A DNA stretch of 64,000 bases from Pseudorasbora parva. Lineage: Eukaryota; Chordata; Actinopteri; Cypriniformes; Gobionidae. Shown here one piece after another: positions 42,240-53,971 of this stretch. The stretch is taken from assembly GCF_024679245.1 (NCBI RefSeq), contig NC_090191.1:310001-374000 (forward strand), written 5' to 3'. The notes beneath the pieces were generated by a model. That model saw nothing but the letters and a program-made list of their open reading frames with translations, ran no database searches and was not told the origin of the DNA. The position numbers and the translations under genes are program-made. Within the stretch, counting starts at the first letter, position 1. Each line of letters opens with the position of its first letter.

Positions 42240-43300
42240 TGTCGAGTAAACTCGACCGTGGCTCATAGAGATTTAAAGCAGATTAAAGAAAATAAACCAA
42301 CGCCGTGGTACAATGAACACACTTGGGCCCTTAAAACAGCAACCAGAAAAATTGAGCACAGCTGAAAAAAAAAGGAAGTTTTTTCACAATTTGTGGAAAG
42401 AGAGCATGATTGCATACAGAAAGGCCATAAAAACTCCTAGCTCTGCTTATTTCTCAACTCTTTCAGAAGAAAACAAACACAACCCTATGTATTTATTCAT
42501 GTCACGGTTCATGGGTTCATTGACTCGCCCTAGTGTGTTTCTTGTGAGGCGTGGTTAGGTTGAGCGCTGATCATTATCAGTGTCATTAGCGCTCTTTTTA
42601 ACGTGTGTGTTTGCCAGTTCGTTGCAGACGCTGTCCCGGTCTGGTTCTCTGCTCTCTGTCTCCCTAGACGGTGTTCTCTGGTTTCCTGTATCCGCATGTG
42701 GAGGTTTCTGTTCTCTGCCTGACCATCCTGTGCACTGCGGTCCCTGCTTTACCCGCCTGCCTGTCAGTCTATTATCGCCGGTGCGCGAACCAGCCTGCCT
42801 GTGTCAGTCTACTTGCCTTTGTGTGATTCCTAAGACTGTCAGCTACCAGCTCTATCGCCAATGCGCGATCCAAGGCTGACTGTGACTTTCCCTGTAGTGT
42901 TTTCTCTGTAGTGAGATTGAACTGAGTTTATCGGCTGATAGCCTTCTAGTGCTTGAAGTTCCTGAGTATCTGTAAAATAAACTTCTGTTGCACTTGCACT
43001 TGGATCTTCTGTTTTTTCTTCCAGTGTCTCATGATAATTCGATACTGTGGCTAAATTAACAAAAAAATAAATCTTCAACTTCTGACGTTTGTAAACAGCA
43101 CAGCAGAAGAGCACAGTAGGAATAAAATTATAACCATGCAGCCGTCTACTACATTATCACTTCAGACAGAGCATTGTAGTGTCACTGAGGAAAAATTACA
43201 CTCATTCACTACTATAGGAAGAGAAGAATTGGCTAAACTTGTTGAATCATCAAAACAACAACATATATGCTTGACCCTATATCAACTATGCTATTAACCC
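42240..43300 (+). mobile_element. LINE fragment interrupted by a solo LTR
   Basis: HRDLKQIKENKPTPWYNEHT at 42265 and FFHNLWKESMIAYRKAIKTP at 42375 are the endonuclease-RT linker. After the LTR the LINE resumes at 43039 (GATACTGTGGCTAAATT). Its later part is the inverse of 56750-56930. It is inactive. Confidence 0.75.
42501..43038. mobile_element. Solo LTR
   Basis: It starts TGTCACGGTTCATGG and ends near CTCATGATA. AAATAAACTTCTGTTGC near 42975 is a polyadenylation-type motif. ATTC is duplicated at the joints (42496-42499 and about 43039). The element breaks a LINE that reads TTTATTCGATAC when uninterrupted (compare position 130). Confidence 0.65.
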
Positions 43301-43387
43301 TCAAGGCGCCATGGTTGAGTTAACTCGAGAAGATGCGGCACTGAATAAAAGGGCCGATGACACGGGGCAGGGGCTATTATGCATTAA

Positions 43388-44633
43388 AGGGGGGGGGGGG
43401 TGAAACACTCAGTTTCAGTCAATCTCATGTCAATCTTGAGTACCTATAGAGTAGTATTGCATCCTTCATATCTCCGAAAAGTCTTTAGTTTTATTATATT
43501 TATAAAAGAAAGATAGGCTGTACCGAGTCTTTCCGGAAAAAACTGAGCGCCTGGAGGCGTATTCGAGTGGGCGGAGCTAAATAATGACGAGCGCGGAGCT
43601 ACTGCACGACAGCATCTGAAAGCTGACATCGTCATGCGTGGAAAGAAAAAGTTACCCTAATAAACCATGGCTATCAATCTGTTTCAGCTAATACAGATAT
43701 GATCCAGAATCAGATCCGGAGGCTGAAATAAACTGAACAGGAGAAACAGCAGCAGCAGGACGTCCGTCTCTGTGGTATGGACTGTATTCAGTGGCCTGTC
43801 AACATCTGCGTTTGTTTACTCGACATGATTTGGTTTATGGACTATTGTATGTGACTAAACCTTAGCAGTAGCAAGCAAAACGGCTTTGCACGTAAGATAG
43901 TGTATAAAAAAAACAATGGAGTCGCACATTTGAATGACGAAGCACGCTTTGTGAGAAAGGTAGGTTTATGTTTGGGTGGTTTTACAATAAACAAACTGAC
44001 ACCTATAGTGGTCAGCTAAACAAATGTATTTAAACACACACCATAGATTGCATGCTCAATTGATAAATTAACTAACGTTATACACGATCGTGTTCTTTAC
44101 TGATGTTTACTTACGCGACAATAGCCAACACCACAGACATTTGAAGCGGTTTTACTCACTGCCTGTTTCCAAAGCAGGACCGAACCTTTATCGCTGGGAT
44201 CGCTCCGTCAAAAACACACTTCTTTGGTAACTGTTGATTTGGTAAAGTCCTGACAGCAGTGACCGTGGAGATCCACTTTTGAGACGCGACTGAAGCGTGA
44301 TGTTGTGAAGCTTCCCGTCATTTCTGCGTTCAAATCGGTTCAAATGCAGCGCTGCCTTCCCGGAATGCTATGCGGATGCGTTAAAGTTGCTTGACGTCAC
44401 CCATAGGAATAAAGTGGAGCGTGGCGCGACAGAAGTGTTCCACTGACAAGTGGATCTGCAGCTTGAGAGCAGTGTTTATGGGCGTGCATTTCCTCTCTCG
44501 CTCTGGTCACGTGCGCGCGCACCCTTCCGGGAGAAGAGCCCGTACGGCCCATACAAGGACATTACGACCCGTTGACGTCAAGCGGACTCGTACTCTAAAA
44601 AAACTCTCAGAAACTTGTGAGAAACCGGTTGGT
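43388..44633 (+). mobile_element. TTAA-target DNA element, right end missing
   Basis: TTAA at 43384-43387, then AGGGGGGGGGGGGTGAAAC. The body is about 90% similar to the inverse of 46798-47390 and 51518-52249. The similarity stops at about 44633 (AGAAACCGGTTGG). It is non-coding in my reading. Kolobok-like by target and end type. Confidence 0.75.
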
Positions 44634-46365
44634 CTCATTTGTATTTGTAATGCAGCGAACTATAGTTGGACTAACGAAAGAAAGAACTGGGAGCACTGTA
44701 GCCTACTCGTGAAAATACTTTCACTATTTAGCTAAATAGCTCCCTTGTCATCATGATATATTATTGAACTATAGTCCTATATTAGAAATGAACATGTTCA
44801 TTTTTGACCTCAGTGTGTTTCTTCTGTGAATTTCTTATTTTTTGCAGTTGCACTCATTTTATTTCTCACTAACAGCACGTGCCAGTGAGCCTCAACAGTG
44901 TGACATTGATACCAGTAATAAACTCATCGCTGAACTGCGCTGAATGTTATAAAATGAGAAGAATCATTCTCGGGATATGATACTGCCATTTGTGTAAGCT
45001 TGCACGAACCCATTTAAACTAGTTAGGAGGCTGGTCAGCAAACATTAACTGTAGTTCGACTGGATTGTGCCACCGCACTTCTCTCTGACGACGACGACGA
45101 TGCATAACTAATGCTACAGTGGGAGGAAATCTCCTTTTTTCCGATGATAACAGCCACAGTGTCCGTCAGACTGGAAAAAAACCCTGGTAATGTGACCAAA
45201 AATATTTAAGAATTTAAGAATCTGAATTTAAGACATTTTAAGACTTTTTAAGGCTTTTTTTTAGGGAAAACCTTATTTAAGACTTTTTATGGACACATGG
45301 GCACAGTTTGTTTACTTTTTACGTGAACATTTAGTATTGTGCAATATAGCACACAGAAGGTGAGGGACATTTTGGGGGTAAAGAAGTGCTGTATTTTATC
45401 CTTCAAATATGTGGCTTTTCATGAAAATTCTATAATCCAAGATTGCCGCCATCATATGACTTCATAATACGCAAATTAGATGGGGAAATGCAATTCCTAC
45501 ATAAACTTTCGGTCATCCTTAATATTTCTCTATTTTACAGAAAGTCTCTATCTTTTATCACTTTTAAGATATAGCCTTTTGACATTAAGATGTCAAAATC
45601 GAACGTTTTTAGAAAAAAACTCTGGCGCCTAAAGGGTTAAAAGAGATGCTTCCATCATTAATTCATCATTGACATTAGGATGTATTGTAGCGTGGCCAGG
45701 TAATTTAAAGGTTTTGTTCGGGTGCCAGACAGTTTAAATTACTGTCGAAAAAACTGCACATTGAGTGACTCTCACAAAGTCCAGAAATTAAGTATTATTA
45801 TTTCAGTTCAAACATACCAATGACATGAACTCGTTCAAAGAATTTGCAAAACAAAAACTTAAATGGTCATGATATTCAAAATCACATTCTCCACAAGACA
45901 AAAAATAAATTAAATAAATAACCAAAAAACCACTTCAACAAAACAATCTATTCCAACCAAAACTATTCAATTTAAAGTTACAAATTCGTTATTCGTTAGC
46001 GTTCGGTTTGCATCGGGGGAAAAACGGCCAAAAGAAAAAAAATCTACCAAGGGTTTTACTTTTTTAAGGGAATGAGATATCGCAAGAAGTTTGAAAGGAT
46101 GGAAACAGTCTGTTTTGCGCTCTCCTAATCTTAAGAGTCAAGGGAAAAGTTTTTTTCAAGAATAATTAGCTAATGCCAGCAGTCAAGTTATAAGAGGAGA
46201 ATCAAAATCCCTCAAACCCGTTCGGCGTTGTCGAAGGCCTTTTCCTTTCTGATTGCCACAATTCCTTCCTTTGCAGAGGACATCTGAAGATTCCAGCGGT
46301 CTTCCTGGTGGACACACAAGGTTTTCAATTCAACCGAGTGTAGTTAAACCTTCCTGTTTAGTCTA
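44634..46365. other. No gene seen
   Basis: AT-rich with a (GAC)n-like spot near 45088. No splice-supported open frame was found. Confidence 0.4.
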
Positions 46366-46432
46366 GGCCTGGTTTTTTAAGAATCGGCGTCACTGCAGCC
46401 ATTTTTAGATCTGCTGGAACAACGCCGGACGA
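46366..46432 (-). repeat. LINE RT start fragment
   Basis: The minus strand encodes PADLKMAAVTPILKKPGL, the RT motif 0/1 region, also seen at 53405-53465. Confidence 0.65.
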
Positions 46433-46793
46433 CTTCCTGTACACTTCCTGTTACACTGTTTTCGGGTGCTCCCGTCACTTGTGAGAGTGTGAGAACGCTA
46501 GACGCACCTGTGCTGCCGCTTCACGCTGGTACCTGTTTGTCCGCTGTTGTCACGTCTGCTTTTTTTGGATATGTTTTTTTTTTCTTTCTTGCATCAACCT
46601 TTCTGAATTATTTCACTGAACAATTTAAACCAATTCCTGGACTACTAACATGTGTCACGGATCTGCTGGGCTCCTCCTCTTTGCTCTTTCCTGTTCATTA
46701 CATCTCCCCTACAGGTGATGGAGCACACGTGTGGTGTGTTGTGCTTGTGATTGCCTCAAGGATCGCGTGTGATTGATTCCAGTATCTTGGGCT
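46433..46793. other. No gene seen; possible LTR start
   Basis: TGTCACGGATCTGC at 46651 resembles the start of the solo LTR at 42501, but no end was found. Confidence 0.3.
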
Positions 46794-48202
46794 TTAAAGG
46801 GGCGGTGAAATGCTGTTTCCACTGTTAAAGACTTGGATTCCCATCCTAAACATAGACAAAGTTTCAAAAACTAATGTTGGACGTTTGATGGAGTGTTTCT
46901 GTGTCAAAAATACTCCTTCCGGTTTCTCACAAGTTTCGGAGAGTTTTTTTCGAGTATGGAAGGTCCTTGTATGGGCCGTACAGGCTCTTCTCCCGGTAGG
47001 GTGCGCACGTGACTAGAGCGAGAGAGGAAATGCACGCCCATAAACACTCTCAGCTGCAGATCCAGTCGATCCAGGCGCCGTGCTCCACTTTATTCCTATG
47101 GGTGACGTTGAGCGACTTCAACGCTTCAGCACAGCATTCTGGGAAGGCAGCGCTGCATTTGAACCGATTTGAATGCAGAAATGACGAGAAGCTTCACAAC
47201 ATCGCTTCAGTCGCGTCGCAAAGTGGATCTCCACTGTTCACTGCTGTCAGGACTTTACCAAATCATACCAAAGAAGTGTGTTTCTGACGGAGCGGTCGCA
47301 GCGATAAAGGTTCGGTCCTGCTTTGGAAGCAGGCGGTGAGTAAAACTGCTTCAAATGTCTATGTTGTTGGCTATCGTCACGTAAGGTACGTTAAACATCT
47401 ATGGATCTTCCACAAGCTCAGCACCCGCATACTTCGACTCACTCCTAAGAGTCTACACCCCCACCAGAAGCCTTCGCTCAGCTAATGAGTCTACACCCCC
47501 ACCAGAAGCCTTCTCTCAGCTAATGAGTCTACAACCCCACCAGAAGCCTTCGCTCAGCTAATGAGTCTACACCCCCACCAGAAGCCTTCTCTCAGCTAAT
47601 GAGTCTACAACCCCACCAGAAGCCTTCGCTCAGCTAATGAGTCTACACCCCCACCAGAAGCCTTCGCTCAGCTAATGAGTCTACACCCCCACCAGAAGCC
47701 TTCGCTCAGCTAATGAGTCTACACCCCCACCAGAAGCCTTCTCTCAGCTAATGAGTCTACACCCCCACCAGAAGCCTTCTCTCAGCTAATGAGTCTACAC
47801 CCCCACCAGAAGCCTTCGCTCAGCTAATGAGTCTACACCCCCACCAGAAGCCTTCGCTCAGCTAATGAGTCTACACCCCCACCAGAAGCCTTCTCTCAGC
47901 TAATGAGTCTACACCCCCACCAGAAGCCTTCTCTCAGCTAATGAGTCTACACCCCCACCAGAAGCCTTCGCTCGGCTAATGAGTCTACACCCCCACCAGA
48001 AGCCTTCGCTCGGCTAATGAGTCTACACCCCCACCAGAAGCCTTCGCTCGGCTAATGAGTCTACACCCCCACCAGAAGCCTTCTCTCAGCTAATGAGTCT
48101 ACACCCCCACCAGAAGCCTTCGCTCAGCTAATGAGTCTACACCCCCACCAGAAGCCTTCGCTCAGCTAACGAGTCTACACCCCCACCAGAAGCCTTCTCT
48201 CA

Positions 48203-49057
48203 AGCCTAGTTCAGACTGCACGATTTTCAAACTCGTCGGGTCACTGCTCTATTCACACTGCATGACTATCTGGGGTATCATTCAGTCACTGCTGTGTTCA
48301 CACTGCACGATGGTTTGACGACAGAGGAGTTCACACTGCATGACTGAACAAGAGGAACAATCGCTGACAACTCTCGCTCTCCGGTGTTTCCCAAACACAC
48401 GTGCGATGTGACAAGTAAACAACGCGAGATCACACGTGCGTCAGACCGGAGTTCTCGCGCGAAACTTGGAATTGTTATTAAAAATGATAAACTGCACAAA
48501 GTTTGCTTCAAATTGTATGTGCGCTGATTTGTGGAGAAAAAGAAAAAAGATTATGGCGGAAGAAATTGTTGGAGAGACAGAGGGAGCCAGGATTTTGTTC
48601 TGCAAAGACAGTTTGAGGTAAATAAATAATTATTTAATGTGCTGCTGCTGTGGCTGGATGTGCAAATGTTTGGCCTTTGTTTCTGTTTGATAGAATTGTA
48701 AATATATATCTATTAAAATACTGAAATTCTGCTCTATAACTCCTCCCTGAACCTCCTGCTGCCCTGTATCTCACTCTCTCATTGGCTGTCGGTGTAATTT
48801 TCAGTCAGAACGCTGTTCACACAGCAGCAGTTTGAATCGCCGACAGGTCCAGATATTTAGCATGCCAAATATCTCACCGGCGTCGGCGACTCGTCGGCGA
48901 TTCTCTCTGATCGCGTCTTTGATCATTCACACTGCGTGATTGTCACTCGCGTGCACGAGCACCGATTTGCCTGTGATCTCGGGCATTTGTCGGCGATTTC
49001 ACAAAACCTGTCGGCGACTCAAAATCGGGGCAAAAATCGGGCAGTGTGAACTAGGCT
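48203..49057. mobile_element. Harbinger-like MITE, copy 2, inside the minisatellite
   Basis: AGCCTAGTTCA and TGAACTAGGCT are exact inverted ends. TCA is duplicated at 48200-48202 and 49058-49060. It is twice as long as copy 1 because of an internal segment (about 48380-48860) with a short ORF. The target TCA deviates from the usual TWA. Confidence 0.85.
48436..48621 (+). CDS. Small ORF/exon-like segment inside MITE copy 2
   Basis: 61 codons. The end MAEEIVGETEGARILFCKDS is followed by AG/GTAAAT, a plausible donor, so it may be the first exon of the autonomous parent's gene or a captured host exon. No domain is recognised. Confidence 0.25.
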   Translation: MRQTGVLARNLELLLKMINCTKFASNCMCADLWRKRKKIMAEEIVGETEGARILFCKDSLR

Positions 49058-51130
49058 TCAGCTAATGAGTCTACACCCCCACCAGAAGCCTTCGCTCGGC
49101 TAACGAGTTTACACCCCCACCAGAAGCCTTCGCTCAGCTAACGAGTCTACACCCCCACCAGAAGCCTTCGCTCAGCTAACAAGTCTACACCCCCACCAGA
49201 AGTCTTCGCTCAGCTAATGAGTTTACACCCCCACCAGAAGCCTTCGCTCTGCTAATGAGTTTACACCCCCACCAGAAGCCTTTGCTCAGCTGAGGAGTCT
49301 ACACCCCCACCAGAAGCCTTCGCTCAGCTAATGAGTCTACACCCCCACCAGAAGCCTTCGCTCAGCTAATGAGTCTACACCCCCACCAGAAGCCTTCGCT
49401 CAGCTAATGAGTCTACACCCCCACCAGAAGCCTTCGCTCAGCTAATGAGTCTACACCCCCACCAGAAGCCTTCGCTCAGCTAATGAGTCTACACCCCCAC
49501 CAGAAGCCTTCGCTCAGCTAATGAGTCTACACCCCCACCAGAAGCCTTCTCTCAGCTAATGAGTCTACACCCCCACCAGAAGCCTTCTCTCAGCTAATGA
49601 GTCTACACCCCCACCAGAAGCCTTCGCTCAGCTAATGAGTCTACACCCCCACCAGAAGCCTTCGCTCAGCTAATGAGTCTACACCCCCACCAGAAGCCTT
49701 CGCTCAGCTAATGAGTCTACACCCCCACCAGAAGCCTTCGCTCAGCTAATGAGTCTACACCCCCACCAGAAGCCTTCGCTCAGCTAATGAGTCTACACCC
49801 CCACCAGAAGCCTTCTCTCAGCTAATGAGTCTACACCCCCACCAGAAGCCTTCGCTCAGCTAATGAGTCTACACCCCCACCAGAAGCCTTCTCTCAGCTA
49901 ATGAGTCTACACCCCCACCAGAAGCCTTCGCTCAGCTAATGAGTCTACACCCCCACCAGAAGCCTTCGCTCAGCTAATGAGTCTACACCCCCACCAGAAG
50001 CCTTCGCTCAGCTAATGAGTCTACACCCCCACCAGAAGCCTTCGCTCAGCTAATGAGTCCACACCCCCACCAGAAGCCTTCTCTCAGCTAATGAGTCTAC
50101 ACCCCCACCAGAAGCCTTCGCTCAGCTAATGAGTCTACACCCCCACCAGAAGCCTTCGCTCAACTAATGAGTCTACACCCCCACCAGAAGCCTTCGCTCA
50201 GATAATGAGTCTACACCCCCACCAGAAGCCTTCGCTCAGCTAAGGAGTCTACACCCCCACCAGAAGCCTTCGCTCAGCCAACGAGTCTACACACCCACCA
50301 GAAGCCTTCGCTCAGCTAATGAGTCTACACCCCCACCAGAAGCCTTCGCTCAGCTAACGAGTCTACACCCCCACCAGAAGCCTTCGCTCGGCTAACGAGT
50401 TTACACCCCCACCAGAAGCCTTCGCTCAGCTAATGAGTCTACACCCCCACCAGAAGCCTTCGCTCAGCTAATGAGTCTACACCCCCACCAGAAGCCTTCG
50501 CTCAGCTAATGAGTCTACACCCCCACCAGAAGCCTTCGCTCAGCTAATGAGTCTACACCCCCACCAGAAGCCTTCTCTCAGCTAATGAGTCTACACCCCC
50601 ACCAGAAGCCTTCGCTCAGCTAATGAGTCTACACCCCCACCAGAAGCCTTCTCTCAGCTAATGAGTCTACACCCCCACCAGAAGCCTTCGCTCAGCTAAT
50701 GAGTCTACACCCCCACCAGAAGCCTTCGCTCAGCTAATGAGTCTACACCCCCACCAGAAGCCTTCGCTCAGCTAATGAGTCTACACCCCCACCAGAAGCC
50801 TTCGCTCAGCTAATGAGTCCACACCCCCACCAGAAGCCTTCTCTCAGCTAATGAGTCTACACCCCCACCAGAAGCCTTCGCTCAGCTAATGAGTCTACAC
50901 CCCCACCAGAAGCCTTCGCTCAACTAATGAGTCTACACCCCCACCAGAAGCCTTCGCTCAGCTAATGAGTCTACACCCCCACCAGAAGCCTTCGCTCAGC
51001 TAATGAGTCTACACCCCCACCAGAAGCCTTCGCTCAGCCAACGAGTCTACACACCCACCAGAAGCCTTCGCTCAGCTAACGAGTCTACACCCCCACCAGA
51101 AGCCTTCGCTCAGCTAATGAGAGGAGGCTT

Positions 51131-51403
51131 ATGTTACCATCACAGAGAGGCATGAAATCCCTCTCTAGAACTTTTTCTTTCATTGTTCCTGGTTGGTGGA
51201 ACGATCTTCCGTCCTCCATACGCACGACAAAATCACTCGCTTCATTCAAAAGACAGGTAAAAACTCATCTCTTCCATGAGCACTTAATCTTACATAAAAA
51301 AAAATTTAAAAATAAAAAAAACCTCTTCCTCCTCTATTTCTCATTTCTTCTTCCTTTATCTGGTTTTTGCTACTCTGAGCAGTGTACAAATCTTGGTATT
51401 TAG
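51131..51403 (+). pseudogene. LINE ORF2 C-terminus
   Basis: MLPSQRGMKSLSRTFSFIVP, then GWWNDLPSSIRTTKSLASF and KRQVKTHLFHEH, the standard C-terminal end of I/Nimb- or L2-like fish LINEs (family uncertain). It is joined in frame to the last minisatellite unit (SANERRL). Confidence 0.75.
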
Positions 51404-52253
51404 GGCACTTTTTGTGTTTCGTTGCCTCTTCTTGACGGATCGCTTCCTGTTCTCCTGAGTTGTAAGTCGCTCTGGATAAAAGCGTCTGCTAAATGCATAA
51501 ATGTAAATGTAAACATCAGTAAAGAACACGATCGTGTATAACGTTAGTTAATTTATCAATGAAGCATGCGATCCATGGTGTGTGTTCAAATACATTTGTT
51601 TAGCTGACCAATATAGGTGTCAGTTTGATTATTGTAAAACCACGCAAACATAAACCTAGGGGACGTTCTCACAAAGCGTGCTTCGTCATTCAAATGCGCT
51701 AACGGACTCCATTGCTGTTCTCTGTATAACGTTACACTAGTCTGACGTGCAAAACCGTTTTGCTCGCTACTGCTAAGGTTTAGTCGCATACAATAGTCCA
51801 TAAACCGAATCATGTCCTCGTAAACTGCGAGTAAAGACACACAAATGTTTTCAGGCCACTAAATACAGTCCATACCACAGAGACGGACGTCCTGCTGCTG
51901 CTGTTTCTCCTGTTCAATTTATTTCAGCCTCCGGATCTGATTCTGGATCATATCTATAAGTTCATATCATATCATATCTATTAGTTGAATCTGGTTAGCG
52001 TTTTCTTCTCCACGCTTGAGTACGCCACCGCTTTGTGCGCACTCGTCATTCATTAGCTCTGCCCACACGATACGCCTCCAGCCGCTTGTTTTTTTCCGGA
52101 AAGACTCGGTACAGCCCATATTTCTTTTATAAATATAATAAAACTAAAGACTTTTCGGAGATATGAAGGATGCAATACTACTCTATAGGTACTCAAGATT
52201 GACATGAGATTGACTGAAACTGAGTGTTTCACCCCCCCCCCCCCCCCCCTTAA

Positions 52254-52700
52254 AAATCTAAAGATTTGCATGACACTTCATATTACTTATTGCATACATG
52301 TTTTATTTCTCAACCTAACATATACACTGACTTGATTTTACTTGCGTTGTTCATTATTTATCTTTAATAAATATATTTCTTTAAATGAACACACCACGTG
52401 GTCTTCCCTCTCTGTTTACATAGCCTGGAATAGGTAGAATGTAACATGCTTAAAAAAAGTTTTCTGGATAACTGACCTGGCTGTTTTCGTGATCCTGTCA
52501 CACAGATCGGCTACGAGCCCTCTCCATTTCTATCCTCATATCCCTCGCGACATCTGATACTGTGAGTCTCCCCTCTCTCTATCATTCTGTGGCGTAAATC
52601 CTTGGTATGGTTGGCTAGCCTTCCCTTCTGTGGATTTTGGATTTGATATGGTTCTGGCTAACGTAGTTTAAACCGTTAAACTGTTGTTGTAGGTTGCGTT
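52254..52700. other. No gene seen
   Basis: Sequence between the TTAA element and the LINE ORFs, possibly LINE 5' UTR. Confidence 0.35.
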
Positions 52701-53971
52701 GCACATCTCCGGTCATGTTGACACGTATCAATTTGCAAGCTTTGAATGACGAATTGAATGACGTTTATCAAATTAGTTTCCCCGAGATGGCTTTACAATT
52801 CTCTTGCTCATCTCAGAACATTTAAAGGGTTGTTTCGATTGGCTCTGGACACCTATAAATGGTGTGAACAACTTGAAGTTTTACGCAGACCGCGCTACAT
52901 ACATCACTCGCGGAAGAAACTTCTGACTTATTACCACTCATCCTGCAATAATATTCCGTTCGTCGCTACCAACACCCGTGCGTTGGGCGCAACGAAGCTG
53001 GAAAATCGATCTACTAACTTTGGAAATCTAAGATCATTGTGTTTTGATCCTGACCTCTGAAATGGCAGAGGCTCATCTTCAGACCTGCGATGTGTGCTGC
53101 TGAACACTTGCTCTCTGACTACTAAAGCTTCTGTGTTGCATGACATAATCACTGACACAAACCTGGACATGCTACTTCTGACTGAAACCTGGCAGATGCC
53201 TAATGACCTTCTAAACCTAAATCTCTTAACTCCCCCTGGGTACATCTACTTCGCTCAGCCACGTCTTCATCGTCGAGGTGGTGGGCTGGCTGTAGTTTGC
53301 CATGAGACTATTAAAATTTTCAAAGATAGAGTTGCATGACGTTACAGAATTTTGAATATCTCGCTCTGAAAATGTCTGGCAAAGTGTAGTTTGTCATCTG
53401 GCGTTATTCCAGCAGATCTAAAAATGGATGCGGTGACGCAGATTCTTAAAAAAACAGGCCTAGACCACCTAAACATGGACAATTACAGACCGATATCCAA
53501 CTTACCATCCATAAGCAAAGTCCTTGAAAGGGTTGTTGCTTCACAATTGCGGTCATATTTGGATAAAAATGGCCATTTTGAACCTTTTCAGTCTGGTTTT
53601 CATCCAGCACACAGCACTGAAACGGCTCTTCTACGGGTGGTTAACGACGTTCTTCTGTCCATGGATGCAGGGCTGATAAACATCTTGCTGCTTCTTGATT
53701 TAAGCACTGCTTTTGACACAGTCTGCCATGAATTAATGATCTTTAGGCTTTCTGACATTGGCATCACTGGCTCTGCACTTTCTTGGCTCATTTCCTACAT
53801 TAGTGACAGAAAGTATAATATCACTATACAAGGGTTTAGATCTGCTAATGCTTCACTCACACAGGGTGTTCCTCAAGGTTCGGTTCTTGGCCCACTATTA
53901 TTTATCATCTACATATATCCACTCTGTGACATCATACGCAAGCATGGACTTCAGTTCCACTGCTATGCAGA
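52700..53971 (+). mobile_element. LINE, plus strand, internally deleted and cut at the RT active site
   Basis: An N-terminal stretch (52758-53060), endonuclease start (53091-53339: LLNTCSLTTKASVLHDII, LLLTETWQ, RRGGGLAVV) and RT (53391-53971) follow each other. Most of the endonuclease is deleted near 53340-53390. RT stops after HCYAD, where the opposed LINE tail begins. Confidence 0.82.
53391..53971 (+). pseudogene. LINE RT, truncated at YAD
   Basis: Order: [87 protein letters not shown] and FHCYAD. All RT motifs up to the catalytic pair are present, but the second Asp is replaced by the (ATCA)n tail of the neighbouring LINE. It cannot make an active enzyme. Confidence 0.85.

Larger units (their letters stand above)
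47449..51118 (+). repeat. 38-bp minisatellite, 74 units, derived from LINE coding sequence
   Basis: The unit is GAGTCTACACCCCCACCAGA then AGCCTTCGCTCAGCTAAT. After removing the 855-bp MITE and its 3-bp target copy, the array is 2812 bp, exactly 74 x 38. Units differ by substitutions only (CGCTC/CTCTC, AATG/AACG and others). In the LINE frame the unit encodes RVYTPTRSLRSAN; 38 is not a multiple of 3, so the array itself is not translatable. Confidence 0.95.
47400..51509 (+). mobile_element. LINE 3' end containing an expanded internal minisatellite
   Basis: TAAACATC is duplicated at 47392-47399 and 51510-51517. The 5'-truncated LINE reads SAPAYFDSLLRVYTPTRSL into the array and SANERRLMLPSQRGMKSLS out of it. 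It ends in GTCTGCTAAATGCATAAATG with an (ATGTAA)-type tail. Most of its 4.1 kb is the array and a MITE. Confidence 0.88.
46798..52249 (-). mobile_element. TTAA-target DNA element, inverted copy, split by a LINE
   Basis: TTAA at 46794-46797 and 52250-52253. The ends are AGGGGCGGTGAAATGC and, inverted from the right, a G run then GTGAAACACTCAG. Without the 4.1-kb LINE insertion it is about 1.33 kb. It is the inverse partner of 43388-44633. Confidence 0.85.

Noticed and set aside
44391..44735. 114-codon plus-strand ORF
   Set aside because: It runs across the broken right edge of a TTAA element and its inverse copy at 46798 does not keep the frame.
46489..46776. Hydrophobic 95-codon ORF resembling a membrane protein
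   Set aside because: It is T-rich repeat-like sequence with no splice signals; hydrophobicity follows from base composition.
47449..51118. CRISPR-like regular array
   Set aside because: The 38-bp units are contiguous with no spacers, the sequence is from a vertebrate, and the unit is LINE coding sequence.
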